Assembly: GCF_003651225.1 (NCBI RefSeq) | Contig: NZ_RCDB01000003.1 | Location: forward strand, 499,259-563,258 | Length of the DNA: 64,000 nt | From: Microbacterium telephonicum | Lineage (GTDB): Bacteria > Actinomycetota > Actinomycetes > Actinomycetales > Microbacteriaceae | Reading direction: 5' to 3' | Part shown: positions 8,283 through 16,331 of the stretch, one piece after another | Layout of the letters: each line of letters starts with the position of its first letter | Position numbering within the stretch: the first letter of the stretch is position 1 | Notes under the pieces: model-generated | Told to the model about the DNA's origin: nothing | The model's input: only the letters and a program-made list of their open reading frames with translations | Databases searched by the model: none | Made by a program: the position numbers and the translations under genes

Positions 8283-8417
8283 GGCCGCGAGTTCGCCGGT
8301 TCGGCCGCGAGTTCGCCGGTTCGGTCGCGAGATCGCCGGTTCGGTCGCGAGATCGCCGGCGAACTCAGCGCGCGACCGGCGAACTCGGCGCCGGACCGGC
8401 GAACTCGCGACGGTCAG
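8283..8417. repeat. Nested 20-bp repeat cluster between convergent genes
   Basis: Four tandem units of period 20 built on GCGAGTTCGCCGGTTCGG (the last two with GAGATC) are followed by three inverted units built on CCGGCGAACTC. Together they can fold into a long, branched GC hairpin between the ATPase gene and folD. A 37-nt part (8354-8390) recurs at 15493-15529 with two mismatches. It may act as a bidirectional terminator or a REP/BIME-like element. Spacers are absent, so it is not CRISPR. Confidence 0.8.
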
Positions 8418-9295
8418 GGACGCGAGCGTTCGGCGGCCTCGACGACGTTCGTCATCAGCAGCGCCACGGTCATCGGGCCCACGCCCCCGGGGTTCGGGGA
8501 GAGGAAGCCGGCGACCTCGGCCGCATCCGGGTGCACGTCGCCGAAGACGCGGCTCTTCCCGGTCTCGGGATCGTCCTCACGGGTGACGCCGACGTCGAGC
8601 ACGGCAGCGCCGGGCTTCAGGTCGGCGCCGCGCACGATGTGCTTCACGCCCGCGGCGGCCACCACGACGTCGGCCTGCCGCAGGTGCGCGGCGAGGTCGA
8701 CGGTGCCGGTGTGGGTGAGGGTGACGGTCGCGTTGTACTCGCGGCGGGTCAGCAGCAGTCCGATCGAGCGGCCGATCGTCACGCCGCGCCCGACGACGAC
8801 GACGTGCTTGCCGTTCAGGTCGTACCCGCCCCGCACGAGAAGCTCGATGACTCCCCGCGGCGTGCACGGCAGCGGCGAGGTGATGGGCCTGTTGACGTTG
8901 AGCACCAGGCGGCCGAGGTTCGTCGGATGCAGGCCGTCGGCATCCTTGTCGGGGTCGATGCGCTCGAGGATCGCATCGGTGTCGAGGTGCTTCGGCAGCG
9001 GCAGCTGCACGATGTAGCCGTGGCAGTCGGGGTCGCGGTTGAGCTCGTCGATCAGCGCCTCGACCTGCTCCTGTGTCGCATCGGCGGGCAGCTCGCGCTG
9101 GATCGAGTTCATCCCGATCTCCTCGGACTGCCGGTGCTTCATCCCGACGTACAGCTGCGAGGCGGGATCGGCGCCGACGAGCACCGTCGCGATGCCCGGG
9201 ACGATGCCGCGCTCCTTGAGCGCCGCGACGCGCTCGGCGAGCTCGGCCTTGATCTCGGCCGCCGCGAGCTTGCCGTCCAGTCTGGTTGCGGTCAT
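8414..9295 (-). CDS. folD: Methylenetetrahydrofolate dehydrogenase / cyclohydrolase
   Basis: 293 aa, normal FolD length. [17 protein letters not shown] carries the catalytic Tyr49 and Lys53. [13 protein letters not shown] and the NADP-binding loop [13 protein letters not shown] are conserved family motifs, as is the C-terminal [14 protein letters not shown]. The enzyme interconverts 5,10-methylene- and 10-formyl-THF and so feeds formyl groups to PurN and PurH, which are encoded elsewhere in this window. A GGAG Shine-Dalgarno precedes the ATG. It lies downstream of glyA in the same direction, separated by a large palindrome, so it may share glyA's riboswitch-controlled transcript. Confidence 0.96.
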   Translation of the reverse strand: MTATRLDGKLAAAEIKAELAERVAALKERGIVPGIATVLVGADPASQLYVGMKHRQSEEIGMNSIQRELPADATQEQVEALIDELNRDPDCHGYIVQLPLPKHLDTDAILERIDPDKDADGLHPTNLGRLVLNVNRPITSPLPCTPRGVIELLVRGGYDLNGKHVVVVGRGVTIGRSIGLLLTRREYNATVTLTHTGTVDLAAHLRQADVVVAAAGVKHIVRGADLKPGAAVLDVGVTREDDPETGKSRVFGDVHPDAAEVAGFLSPNPGGVGPMTVALLMTNVVEAAERSRP

Positions 9296-9329
9296 GGTGT
9301 CCTCCAGGTCGTGCGGTCCGCGCCATCCG

Positions 9330-9410
9330 CCGACCGCGAGACCTCATCTGCGCGACGAGACCGCGGGGTGACCCCCAGGTCTCGTCCGCCCGTTGAGGTC
9401 TCGCGGTCGG
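9330..9410. repeat. Nested inverted repeat between glyA and folD
   Basis: Perfect 17-bp arms at 9330-9346 and 9394-9410 enclose a second pair (GACGAGACC 9354-9362 and GGTCTCGTC 9378-9386) and a GGGGTGACCCC tip. The word GAGACC thus occurs twice forward and twice reversed. It lies between two co-directional genes and could act as an attenuator, a processing site or a repeat element. Confidence 0.75.
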
Positions 9411-9435
9411 GGCGGGCGGATGCCGCGGGGCGGGG

Positions 9436-10710
9436 TTACTGCTGCAGCGAGGGGTAGAGCGGGAAGGCGGCGGCCAGGGCGTCGACGCGGGCGCGCAGGG
9501 CGTCGAGGTCGGCACCGGGCTGCAGCGCGAGGGCGATGACGTCGGCCACCTCGGTGAATTCGGCGTCGCCGAAGCCGCGGGTCGCGAGGGCGGGCGTGCC
9601 GATGCGCAGGCCCGAGGTCACCATCGGCGGACGCGGGTCGTTGGGGACCGCGTTGCGGTTGACGGTGATGTGGATCTCGTGCAGCAGGTCTTCGGCCTGC
9701 TTGCCGTCGAGCTCGGCGTCGCGCAGGTCGACGAGCACGAGGTGCACGTCGGTGCCGCCCGAGCGCAGGGCGATTCCGGCATCCGTCACATCCTGCTGCG
9801 AGAGACGCTCGGCGAGGATCGCCGCGCCGCGAACGACGCGCTCCTGGCGCTCGCGGAACTCGGGCGTCGCGGCGAGCTTGAACGCGGTCGCCTTGGCGGC
9901 GATCACGTGCATGAGCGGGCCGCCCTGCTGCCCCGGGAAGACGGCCGTGTTGATCTTTTTCGCGATGTCGGCGTCGTTGGTGAGGATGAAGCCCGAGCGC
10001 GGGCCGCCGATGGTCTTGTGCACCGTCGAGGAGACGACGTGGGCGTGCGGCACGGGGTTCGGGTGCAGCCCGGCCGCGACGAGGCCGGCGAAGTGGGCCA
10101 TGTCGACCCACAGCAGGGCGCCGACCTTGTCGGCGATCTCGCGGAACCGTGCGAAGTCGAGCTGACGCGGGTAGGCCGACCAGCCGGCGATGATCACCTT
10201 GGGCGAGTGCTCGACCGCGAGGCGCTCGACCTCATCCATGTCGATGATCGAGGTCTCGGGGTCGACGCCGTAGGCGACGATGTCGTAGAGGCGGCCCGAG
10301 AAGTTGATCTTCATGCCGTGGGTCAGGTGCCCGCCGTGGTCGAGCGAGAGACCGAGCAGCGTGTCGCCGGGGCGGGCGATGGCGTGCAGCACGGCGGCGT
10401 TGGCCGATGCGCCGGAGTGCGGCTGCACGTTGGCGAACTCGGCGCCGAACAGCTCCTTCGCGCGGGAGATCGCGAGCTCCTCGGCGACGTCGACCTCTTC
10501 GCAGCCGCCGTAGTAGCGGCGGCCCGGGTAGCCCTCGGCGTACTTGTTCGTGAGCACGGAGCCCTGCGACTGCAGCACCGAGACGGGCACGAAGTTCTCG
10601 GAGGCGATCATCTCGAGGAACGTGCGCTGGCGGTTCAGCTCGCGCTCGAGCACCTCGGCGATCTCGGGGTCGACCTCGGCGAGCGGGGCGTTGAAGACGG
10701 AATCGGTCAT
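9436..10710 (-). CDS. glyA: Serine hydroxymethyltransferase
   Basis: 424 aa, normal length. MIASENFV, the PLP lysine K232 in [14 protein letters not shown], and [14 protein letters not shown] are conserved. The enzyme makes glycine and 5,10-methylene-THF from serine. I start at the ATG at 10710, 8 nt after an AGGAG Shine-Dalgarno; the longer open frame upstream overlaps the riboswitch and is not coding. A ZTP riboswitch precedes it, so expression should rise when ZTP signals a shortage of 10-formyl-THF. folD follows. Confidence 0.96.
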   Translation of the reverse strand: MTDSVFNAPLAEVDPEIAEVLERELNRQRTFLEMIASENFVPVSVLQSQGSVLTNKYAEGYPGRRYYGGCEEVDVAEELAISRAKELFGAEFANVQPHSGASANAAVLHAIARPGDTLLGLSLDHGGHLTHGMKINFSGRLYDIVAYGVDPETSIIDMDEVERLAVEHSPKVIIAGWSAYPRQLDFARFREIADKVGALLWVDMAHFAGLVAAGLHPNPVPHAHVVSSTVHKTIGGPRSGFILTNDADIAKKINTAVFPGQQGGPLMHVIAAKATAFKLAATPEFRERQERVVRGAAILAERLSQQDVTDAGIALRSGGTDVHLVLVDLRDAELDGKQAEDLLHEIHITVNRNAVPNDPRPPMVTSGLRIGTPALATRGFGDAEFTEVADVIALALQPGADLDALRARVDALAAAFPLYPSLQQ

Positions 10711-10770
10711 CGGTGTTCTCCTGGTTGTCCGTTCGTGGAATGCCGACGCCGCAGCGGCGACGGAACCAGG
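10711..10770 (-). promoter_or_regulatory. Expression platform of the ZTP riboswitch (SD sequestration)
   Basis: On the minus strand the segment CCTGGTT (10770-10764) is complementary to AACCAGG (10726-10720), which contains the start of glyA's AGGAG Shine-Dalgarno. A GC hairpin between them (around 10740-10761, arms with about 9 of 10 pairs) would bring the two together. This suggests translational control by SD masking rather than a U-tract terminator, which is absent. The pairing is seen in the sequence; the switching is inferred. Confidence 0.6.
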
Positions 10771-10773
10771 CCG

Positions 10774-10848
10774 GCCCAGGCGTGCGGTCGATTGCCCATG
10801 TGGTCGCTTCCCGGTGGTGTCCCACCTCAACGCCAGTCGCGACGGGGA
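10774..10848 (-). ncRNA. ZTP (pfl) riboswitch aptamer upstream of glyA
   Basis: Read on the minus strand, the conserved elements of the pfl/ZTP class occur in order: GCGACTGGCG, the hairpin GGTGG-GACA-CCACC, CGGGAAGCGA, and after about 20 nt CGCCTGGGC. These are the conserved core and 3' pseudoknot strand of the class. A TAGGCT -10 box at 10855-10850 puts the transcript start at the aptamer's 5' end. The ligand ZTP/ZMP signals folate shortage; glyA and folD are classic targets. Confidence 0.9.
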
Positions 10849-10849
10849 A

Positions 10850-10879
10850 AGCCTATCGGATGCCGTCACGCGCTAGGCT
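10850..10879. promoter_or_regulatory. Overlapping divergent promoters of glyA and the hexosaminidase gene
   Basis: TAGGCT occurs on the minus strand at 10855-10850 (glyA) and on the plus strand at 10874-10879 (hexosaminidase), with 18 bp between. Each -10 box lies where the other promoter's -35 would be, so RNA polymerase binding should be mutually exclusive. Inferred from spacing. Confidence 0.55.
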
Positions 10880-10890
10880 GGGGATGTTCT

Positions 10891-10912
10891 ATTTGTTAGG
10901 ACTCTTTACAAC
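10891..10912. promoter_or_regulatory. ROK-type operator before hexosaminidase-nagA
   Basis: ATTTGTTAG-GACT-CTTTACAA is an imperfect inverted repeat at about +5 to +26 from the predicted start. A close copy (ATTTGTTAG, then CTTACGAA) touches the start codon of the ROK repressor at 18460. Two amino-sugar units with one motif point to this repressor as the binder. Confidence 0.65.
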
Positions 10913-10939
10913 ACCGTATGCCACGAAGCCGGAGACCCC

Positions 10940-12478
10940 GTGACCGACCCCGCGATCGTCCCCCTGCCCTCTTCACTGAGCACGCTGTCGGAGGCGCCGT
11001 TCGTCGTGGATGCCGCCACGCGCGTCCTCGGCGACACCGACGCGGCGGACGCTCTGCGACGGCTGGTCGCGCCGCGCACCGGGCTGACCCTCGCCGGCGC
11101 CGACGGTGACACCGATCCGGCATCCACCCCCGCCATCACCCTCGCCGTCGACGCCGGGTCAGGCCCCGCGGAGTCGTACCGGCTGACCGCCTCGGCGAGC
11201 GGGGTGGCCGTCACGGGCGCCGACGCCGCGGGCCTGTTCTACGGCGTGCAGACGCTCGGCCAGCTGCTGGCCTCCGACGCCGGCACCTGGCAGGTGCCCG
11301 CCGTCGAGATCGACGACACCCCGCGGTTCACCTACCGCGGCGTCATGCTCGACGTCGCCCGCCACTTCCACGGAGTGCCGACCGTCGAGGCGTACATCGA
11401 CCGCGCCGCGGCCCTCAAGCTCAACGTGCTGCACCTGCACCTGAGCGACGACCAGGGCTGGCGTCTGCAGATCCGCTCCCGGCCCGAGCTCACCGCGCGC
11501 GCGTCGGCGAGCGCCGTCGGCGGCGACCCGGGCGGATTCTTCACCCAGGACGACTACCGGCACCTCGTCGCCTATGCGGCATCCCGGCACATGACGGTCG
11601 TGCCCGAGTTCGACACCCCCGGTCACACGCATGCCGTGTCCCTGGCCTACCCGGAGCTCAGCGAGGAGCCGGTGCTGAGCGAGCACATCCGCGAGATCAT
11701 CCGCGACTACGGCGGGGAGCTGCCGGTCAACGGCACCGCGTTCGAGGGGATGGCGGTCGGCTTCTCGTCGCTGAAGATCCACGACGAGGCCACCTACGCG
11801 TTCCTCGAGGACGTGTTCGGCGAGCTCGCCGCCCTCACCCCGGGCCCCTGGCTGCACCTCGGCGGCGACGAGGCGCTGGGCACGTCGCCCGAAGACTTCG
11901 ACGTCTTCGTCGCCCGCGCGTCGGAGATCATCGTGCGCCTGGGCAAGACGCCGATGGCGTGGCACGAGGCGGGCTCCGCCGCGGGCCTTGCCGCCGGCAC
12001 CGTCGGCCAGTACTGGGGGTACGTGTCCCCCGTCGGCGGCATGGACGCCAGGGCGCGCGCGTTCGTGGAGCGCGGCGGCAAGGTCGTGCTCTCCCCGGCC
12101 GACGCGATCTACCTCGACATGAAGTTCGACGCCGACTCCCCGCTCGGGCTCACCTGGGCGCGCGGGGTCACCTCCGCGCAGCGCGCCTACGAATGGGACC
12201 CGGCCTCGGTGATCGAGGGGGTCGCCGACGCGCAGATCCTCGGCGTCGAGGCGCCGCTGTGGACCGAGACGGTGCGCAGCCTCGCCGACATCGACGCGCT
12301 CGCGTTCCCCCGGATCACGGCGGCCGCCGAGGCCGGCTGGTCACCGGCGGTCGGCGCACACCCCGAGCGCACGTGGGAATCCCACCGCGCCCGGGTGGGC
12401 GCGCAGGCGCCGCTGTGGAAGAGTCTGGGCATCGGATACACCGCGCTCGCCGAGATCCCCTGGCAGGACGCCGACTGA
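10940..12478 (+). CDS. Beta-N-acetylhexosaminidase, GH20
   Basis: 512 aa. An N-terminal GH20b-like domain (about 1-140) precedes the catalytic barrel. HLHLSDDQGWRLQI, PEFDTPGHTHA and the catalytic pair D310-E311 in HLGGDEALG are the GH20 signature. It releases terminal GlcNAc from chito- or peptidoglycan-type oligosaccharides by substrate-assisted catalysis. No signal peptide is visible, so it probably acts on imported oligosaccharides. The GTG at 10940 has a GGAG Shine-Dalgarno. nagA follows 41 nt later, and an operator shared with the ROK repressor lies upstream. Confidence 0.93.
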   Translation: MTDPAIVPLPSSLSTLSEAPFVVDAATRVLGDTDAADALRRLVAPRTGLTLAGADGDTDPASTPAITLAVDAGSGPAESYRLTASASGVAVTGADAAGLFYGVQTLGQLLASDAGTWQVPAVEIDDTPRFTYRGVMLDVARHFHGVPTVEAYIDRAAALKLNVLHLHLSDDQGWRLQIRSRPELTARASASAVGGDPGGFFTQDDYRHLVAYAASRHMTVVPEFDTPGHTHAVSLAYPELSEEPVLSEHIREIIRDYGGELPVNGTAFEGMAVGFSSLKIHDEATYAFLEDVFGELAALTPGPWLHLGGDEALGTSPEDFDVFVARASEIIVRLGKTPMAWHEAGSAAGLAAGTVGQYWGYVSPVGGMDARARAFVERGGKVVLSPADAIYLDMKFDADSPLGLTWARGVTSAQRAYEWDPASVIEGVADAQILGVEAPLWTETVRSLADIDALAFPRITAAAEAGWSPAVGAHPERTWESHRARVGAQAPLWKSLGIGYTALAEIPWQDAD

Positions 12479-12519
12479 GACGAGCACCGGCCGCACCGCT
12501 CTTCACCCCAGGAGGCCCC

Positions 12520-13656
12520 ATGACGACCGTCATCCACTCCGTCGTCCTCGTGGACGACGGCACGGCGCAGGAAGACGCCTGGATCGCGTTCACCGACGGG
12601 GTCGTGGCCGGTCGGGGCACGGGCGAGGACTGGCGCGCGCTCTCGGTCGCCGAGGCGATCGACGGCGGCGGGCGCGTGCTCACCCCCGGCTTCCTCGACA
12701 TCCATCACCACGGCGGCGGCGGCGCGGCCTACGACGACGGCGCGGAGGCGATCGTGACGGCCCGTGCCGCGCACCGGGCCCACGGCACGACACGCGCCGT
12801 GCTTTCGCTCGTGACCGCGTCGGTCGACGACCTCGCCGCGCGCGTCGCGGTCATCGCGGACGCCGCCGAGCGCGACGCCACGATCCTCGGCTCGCACCTG
12901 GAGGGTCCCTTCCTCGACGTCGGGCACAAGGGCGCGCACACCGCCTCCCTGCTGCGCGCGCTCGACGCCGCCGCGATCGAGCGTCTCGTGGATGCCGGGC
13001 GCGGCACGGTGCGCCAGGTCACCCTCGCGCCCGAGCTGCCGGGCGGCATCGACGCCGTGTCGCGCTTCGTCGAGGCCGGGGTCGTCGTCGCAGTCGGTCA
13101 CACGAACGCCACCTACGCCGAGGCGCGCGCCGCCTTCGACGTCGGCGCGACCCTCGTCACACATGCGTTCAACGCGATGCCCGGCATCCACCACCGCGAG
13201 CCGGGCCCGATCGTGGCGGCGATGGCCGACGAGCGGGTGACGCTCGAGCTCATCGCCGACGGCATCCACGTGCATCCGGATGTCGTCGCGCTCGCCTTCG
13301 CGGGCGCGCCGGGCCGCATCGCGCTGGTGACCGACGCGATGGCCGCCGCGTGCGCCGCCGACGGCGCGTACGAGCTCGGCGGCCTCGCCGTGACCGTGAT
13401 CGACGGAACGGCGCGGCTGGACTCCGACGGGGCGATCGCGGGGTCGACGCTGACCCAGGATGCCGCCCTGCGGCTCGTCGTGGCGGGAGGACTGCCGCTG
13501 CCCGACGCTGTCGCGGCGCTGACGACGACGCCCGCGCGGGTCTTCGGGTGGGAGGGGCGGTACGGGTCGCTGCGCCCCGGCGCGTCCGCCGACGCGGTGC
13601 TGCTGAGCCCTGACCTGCGCGTGCAGGCCGTGTGGGTCGACGGCGCCCGCGTCTGA
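12520..13656 (+). CDS. nagA: N-acetylglucosamine-6-phosphate deacetylase
   Basis: 378 aa amidohydrolase. Metal ligands are visible in DIHHHGGGG (H62, H64) and E128 of SHLEGPFL; catalytic Asp is D272 in LVTDAM. GHTNATYAEA and HAFNAMPGIHHREPG are further NagA motifs. It converts GlcNAc-6-P to GlcN-6-P and acetate; NagB, encoded at 15552 on the other strand, completes the route to fructose-6-P. A perfect AGGAGG Shine-Dalgarno precedes the ATG. It forms a unit with the GH20 gene. Confidence 0.95.
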   Translation: MTTVIHSVVLVDDGTAQEDAWIAFTDGVVAGRGTGEDWRALSVAEAIDGGGRVLTPGFLDIHHHGGGGAAYDDGAEAIVTARAAHRAHGTTRAVLSLVTASVDDLAARVAVIADAAERDATILGSHLEGPFLDVGHKGAHTASLLRALDAAAIERLVDAGRGTVRQVTLAPELPGGIDAVSRFVEAGVVVAVGHTNATYAEARAAFDVGATLVTHAFNAMPGIHHREPGPIVAAMADERVTLELIADGIHVHPDVVALAFAGAPGRIALVTDAMAAACAADGAYELGGLAVTVIDGTARLDSDGAIAGSTLTQDAALRLVVAGGLPLPDAVAALTTTPARVFGWEGRYGSLRPGASADAVLLSPDLRVQAVWVDGARV

Positions 13657-13676
13657 TCGACGGGGACCGCCCGCCG

Positions 13677-13682
13677 TAGACT
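13677..13682 (+). promoter_or_regulatory. Leaderless-type -10 box before yrdB-like gene
   Basis: TAGACT ends 7 nt before the ATG at 13690. The spacer GGAGGGC could also act as a Shine-Dalgarno, so leaderless and leadered readings are both possible. Confidence 0.45.
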
Positions 13683-13689
13683 GGAGGGC

Positions 13690-14094
13690 ATGTCCGAGCT
13701 CCCCACCGTGCGCCCCGAGCCGCCCGCGCCACCGCAGGCGCAGCCCGCCGGCACCCGCCCCGCGCTGACGGTCGTGGACGTGCTCGCCTTCCTCAGCGAG
13801 CTGTTCGCGTTCGCGTCGCTCGCGATCTGGGGATTCCTCGCCTTCGCGTTCCCGTGGAACATCGTCGCCGGCATCGGCGCGCCCGTGCTCGCGATCCTCG
13901 TGTGGGCGCTGTTCGTGTCGCCGAAGGCGGTCGTGCGGGTGCACCCGTTCGCGCGCGCCCTCGTCGAGCTCATGGTCTACGCGGCCGCGACCATCGCGTG
14001 GTGGACCGCCGGCCAAGCCTGGATCGGCCTCGTCTACGGCGTGTTCGCCGTCACCGTCGGCGTGATCGCCGGCCGCCGCCGCCTCGCGGCATGA
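13690..14094 (+). CDS. YrdB-like DUF2568 membrane protein
   Basis: 134 aa. After a Pro/Ala-rich N-terminus of about 25 residues come four membrane segments (about 32-50, 53-75, 90-108, 110-128). LSELFAFASLAIWGF and the FVSPKAVVR loop resemble the YrdB/DUF2568 family. Function is unknown. It ends 4 nt before the oxidase gene, so the two are probably co-transcribed; no functional link is evident. Confidence 0.7.
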   Translation: MSELPTVRPEPPAPPQAQPAGTRPALTVVDVLAFLSELFAFASLAIWGFLAFAFPWNIVAGIGAPVLAILVWALFVSPKAVVRVHPFARALVELMVYAAATIAWWTAGQAWIGLVYGVFAVTVGVIAGRRRLAA

Positions 14095-14098
14095 CCGC

Positions 14099-15463
14099 AT
14101 GACCGTCGACGTCGTCGCCCGGCTGCGCGAGCGCCTCGGCGAGCGGATCGACACCTCCCCCGCCTCCCTCGACGCCGCGCGGGCCGACAAGTCGGGCCAC
14201 GCGGCATCCGCCCCGCCGCTCGCGGTCGTGCACGCGGCCTCCGTCGCCGACGTGCAGGAGACGCTGCGGATCGCCCACGCCACCGGCACGCCCGTCGTCA
14301 CGCGGGGCGCCGGCACCGGGCTCGCCGGCGGCGCGAACGCCGGGCCTGGCGAGATCGCGCTGTCGGTGCGCGCGATGGACCGGCTCGTCGAGGTGTGCCC
14401 CGACGACCTGCTCGCCGTGGTCGAGCCCGGCATCCTCAACGCCGAACTCGACCGGATGCTGGAGCCCTACGGACTGTGGTGGCCGCCCGACCCCGCCAGC
14501 CGCGAGATCTCGACCGTCGGCGGGAACATCGCGACCGGCGCCGGCGGGCTGCTGTGCGCGAAGTACGGCGTCGTGCGCGACGCGGTGCTCGCGGTCGACG
14601 TCGTGCTCTCCGACGGGCGACTGCTGAAGCTCGGCCACCGCACAGTCAAGGGCGTCACGGGGCTCGACCTCACCTCCCTGGTCATCGGGTCGGAGGGGAC
14701 GCTGGGCGTCATCGTCGGCGCGACGCTCAAGCTCCGCAGGCGCAGCCCCTTCACCCCGCGCACGCTCACCGCCGTCTTCCCCGACGTGCGCGCCGCCGCG
14801 AGGGCCTCGGCGGCGGTCACCGCATCCGGGGCGCAGCCGGCGATCATGGAGCTCATGGACGCGCTCTCGCTCGCCGCCGTCCACCGGCTCCTCGGCCTGC
14901 CCGCGCCCGCCGCGGACGCCGCGCAGCTGACGATCCAGACCGACGGACCGGGCGCGGATGCCGAAGCGACGCAGATCGCGCACGTGCTCGCCGCCGCGGG
15001 CGGCACGGTGCGCGTCGCCGCCGATGAGGCGGAGGCGGCGCTGCTGTGGCGCATCCGCCGGTCGATGCACCCCGCGATGGAGACGCTCGGGACCACGCTC
15101 ATCGAGGACGTGTCGGTGCCGCGCAGTGCTCTGCCCGACATGTTCGATGAGATCGCGCGGATCGAGGCGGCGTACGGCATCCGGATCCCGACGGTGTGCC
15201 ACGCCGGCGACGGCAACCTGCATCCGAACTTCGTGTTCGACGGCCCCGACGTGCCGCCCCTGATCTGGGAGGCGGCGGGCGACCTGTTCCGCGCGGCGCT
15301 CGCCCTCGGCGGCACGCTCACCGGCGAGCACGGCGTCGGCGTGCTCAAGCGGCGCTGGCTGGCCGACGAGCTCGGCGAGGATCAGTGGGAGCTGCAGCGC
15401 GGCATCCGGCGCCTGTTCGACCCGACCGGCATCCTCAACCCCGGCAAGGTTTTCGCCGACTGA
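14099..15463 (+). CDS. FAD-binding oxidase, GlcD / D-lactate dehydrogenase type
   Basis: 454 aa. The FAD-binding PCMH domain lies in residues 45-225 (VVTRGAGTGLAGGANA; ISTVGGNIATGAGGLLCAKYG). The C-terminal oxidase domain has VCHAGDGNLHPNFVF and the closing GEHGVGVLKRRW. The family oxidises 2-hydroxyacids such as glycolate, D-lactate or D-2-hydroxyglutarate with FAD; which one applies here cannot be read. It starts 4 nt after the YrdB stop and converges on nagB across a repeat cluster. Confidence 0.88.
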   Translation: MTVDVVARLRERLGERIDTSPASLDAARADKSGHAASAPPLAVVHAASVADVQETLRIAHATGTPVVTRGAGTGLAGGANAGPGEIALSVRAMDRLVEVCPDDLLAVVEPGILNAELDRMLEPYGLWWPPDPASREISTVGGNIATGAGGLLCAKYGVVRDAVLAVDVVLSDGRLLKLGHRTVKGVTGLDLTSLVIGSEGTLGVIVGATLKLRRRSPFTPRTLTAVFPDVRAAARASAAVTASGAQPAIMELMDALSLAAVHRLLGLPAPAADAAQLTIQTDGPGADAEATQIAHVLAAAGGTVRVAADEAEAALLWRIRRSMHPAMETLGTTLIEDVSVPRSALPDMFDEIARIEAAYGIRIPTVCHAGDGNLHPNFVFDGPDVPPLIWEAAGDLFRAALALGGTLTGEHGVGVLKRRWLADELGEDQWELQRGIRRLFDPTGILNPGKVFAD

Positions 15464-15466
15464 GCG

Positions 15467-15551
15467 CGAGCTCGCCGGTACGCGCGCGAGCTCGCCGGCG
15501 AACTCGGCGCGCGACCGGCGAACTCAGCGCGGAAGCGGCGAGCTCGGCGGG
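15467..15551. repeat. Second copy of the CCGGCGAACTC repeat cluster
   Basis: Two GCGAGCTCGCCGG units are followed by inverted CCGGCGAACTC units and a final GGCGAGCTCGGCG. The 37-nt core 15493-15529 matches 8354-8390 at 35 positions. As at the first site, it separates two convergent genes (GlcD-type oxidase and nagB). Confidence 0.8.
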
Positions 15552-16331
15552 TCAGAGACCCTGCCAGTCGGGCTTGTTGGCGTACGCGTAGCGGTAGTAG
15601 TCGGCGTTCTGCAGCTGCGAGGCGGCGGCCTCGTCGACGACCACCGTGACGTGCGGATGCAGCTGGATCGCCGATCCCGGCAGCGACGACGACACCGGGC
15701 CCTCGACCGCGCCGGCGACGGCGTGCGCCTTGCTCTCGCCGAACGCGAGCAGGAAGAGGTGCCGCGCCGAGAGGATCGTGCCGAGGCCCTGCGTGATGCA
15801 GTGCATCGGCACCTCGTCGATCGAATCGAAGAACCGCGCGTTGTCTTCGCGCGTCTGCTGGATCAGCGTCTTCACGCGCGTGCGCGATGCGAACGACGAG
15901 CCGGGCTCGTTGAAGCCGATGTGCCCCGACGTGCCGATGCCGAGGATCTGCAGATCCACCCCGCCGGCGGCGGCGATCGCCTGCTCGTAGTCCTCACCGG
16001 CGTGCGAGATGGTCTCGAGCGCACCGTTGGGCGTGTGGATCCGCGCGGGGTCGAGGCCCAGCGGCTCGACGACCTCCTTGGTGATGACCGACCGGTAGCT
16101 CTCCGGATGCTGCGGGTCGATGCCCACGTACTCGTCGAGGGCGAAGCCGCGCACCTGCGACACGTCGACGCCGGCGAGCCGGGGCCGCAGCGCCTCGTAG
16201 ACGGGGAGCGGGGTCGAGCCGGTCGCGAGACCGAGCACCGCGTCGGGGCGCGAGGCGATGAGCTTCACGATCTCGTCGGCGACGAGGATGCCGGCATCGG
16301 CGGGGGACGGGACGATGACGATCTCAGCCAT
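15552..16331 (-). CDS. nagB: Glucosamine-6-phosphate deaminase
   Basis: 259 aa, normal NagB length. LGLATGSTPLPVYEAL (phosphate loop), FALDEYVG (catalytic Asp) and LGIGTSGHIGFNEPGSSF are family motifs. It converts GlcN-6-P to fructose-6-P and ammonia, finishing the path begun by the GH20 enzyme and NagA. Its ATG lies 8 nt inside the 3' end of the ROK kinase gene, so translation is coupled. Regulation is expected through the ROK repressor encoded further upstream. Confidence 0.96.
   Translation of the reverse strand: MAEIVIVPSPADAGILVADEIVKLIASRPDAVLGLATGSTPLPVYEALRPRLAGVDVSQVRGFALDEYVGIDPQHPESYRSVITKEVVEPLGLDPARIHTPNGALETISHAGEDYEQAIAAAGGVDLQILGIGTSGHIGFNEPGSSFASRTRVKTLIQQTREDNARFFDSIDEVPMHCITQGLGTILSARHLFLLAFGESKAHAVAGAVEGPVSSSLPGSAIQLHPHVTVVVDEAAASQLQNADYYRYAYANKPDWQGL

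Noticed and set aside
8283..8417. Regular 20-bp repeats that might be a CRISPR array
   Set aside because: The units abut with no unique spacers and half are inverted; no cas genes are near.
10711..10869. N-terminal extension of glyA
   Set aside because: It overlaps the riboswitch and expression platform; the ATG at 10710 has the Shine-Dalgarno and the normal protein start.
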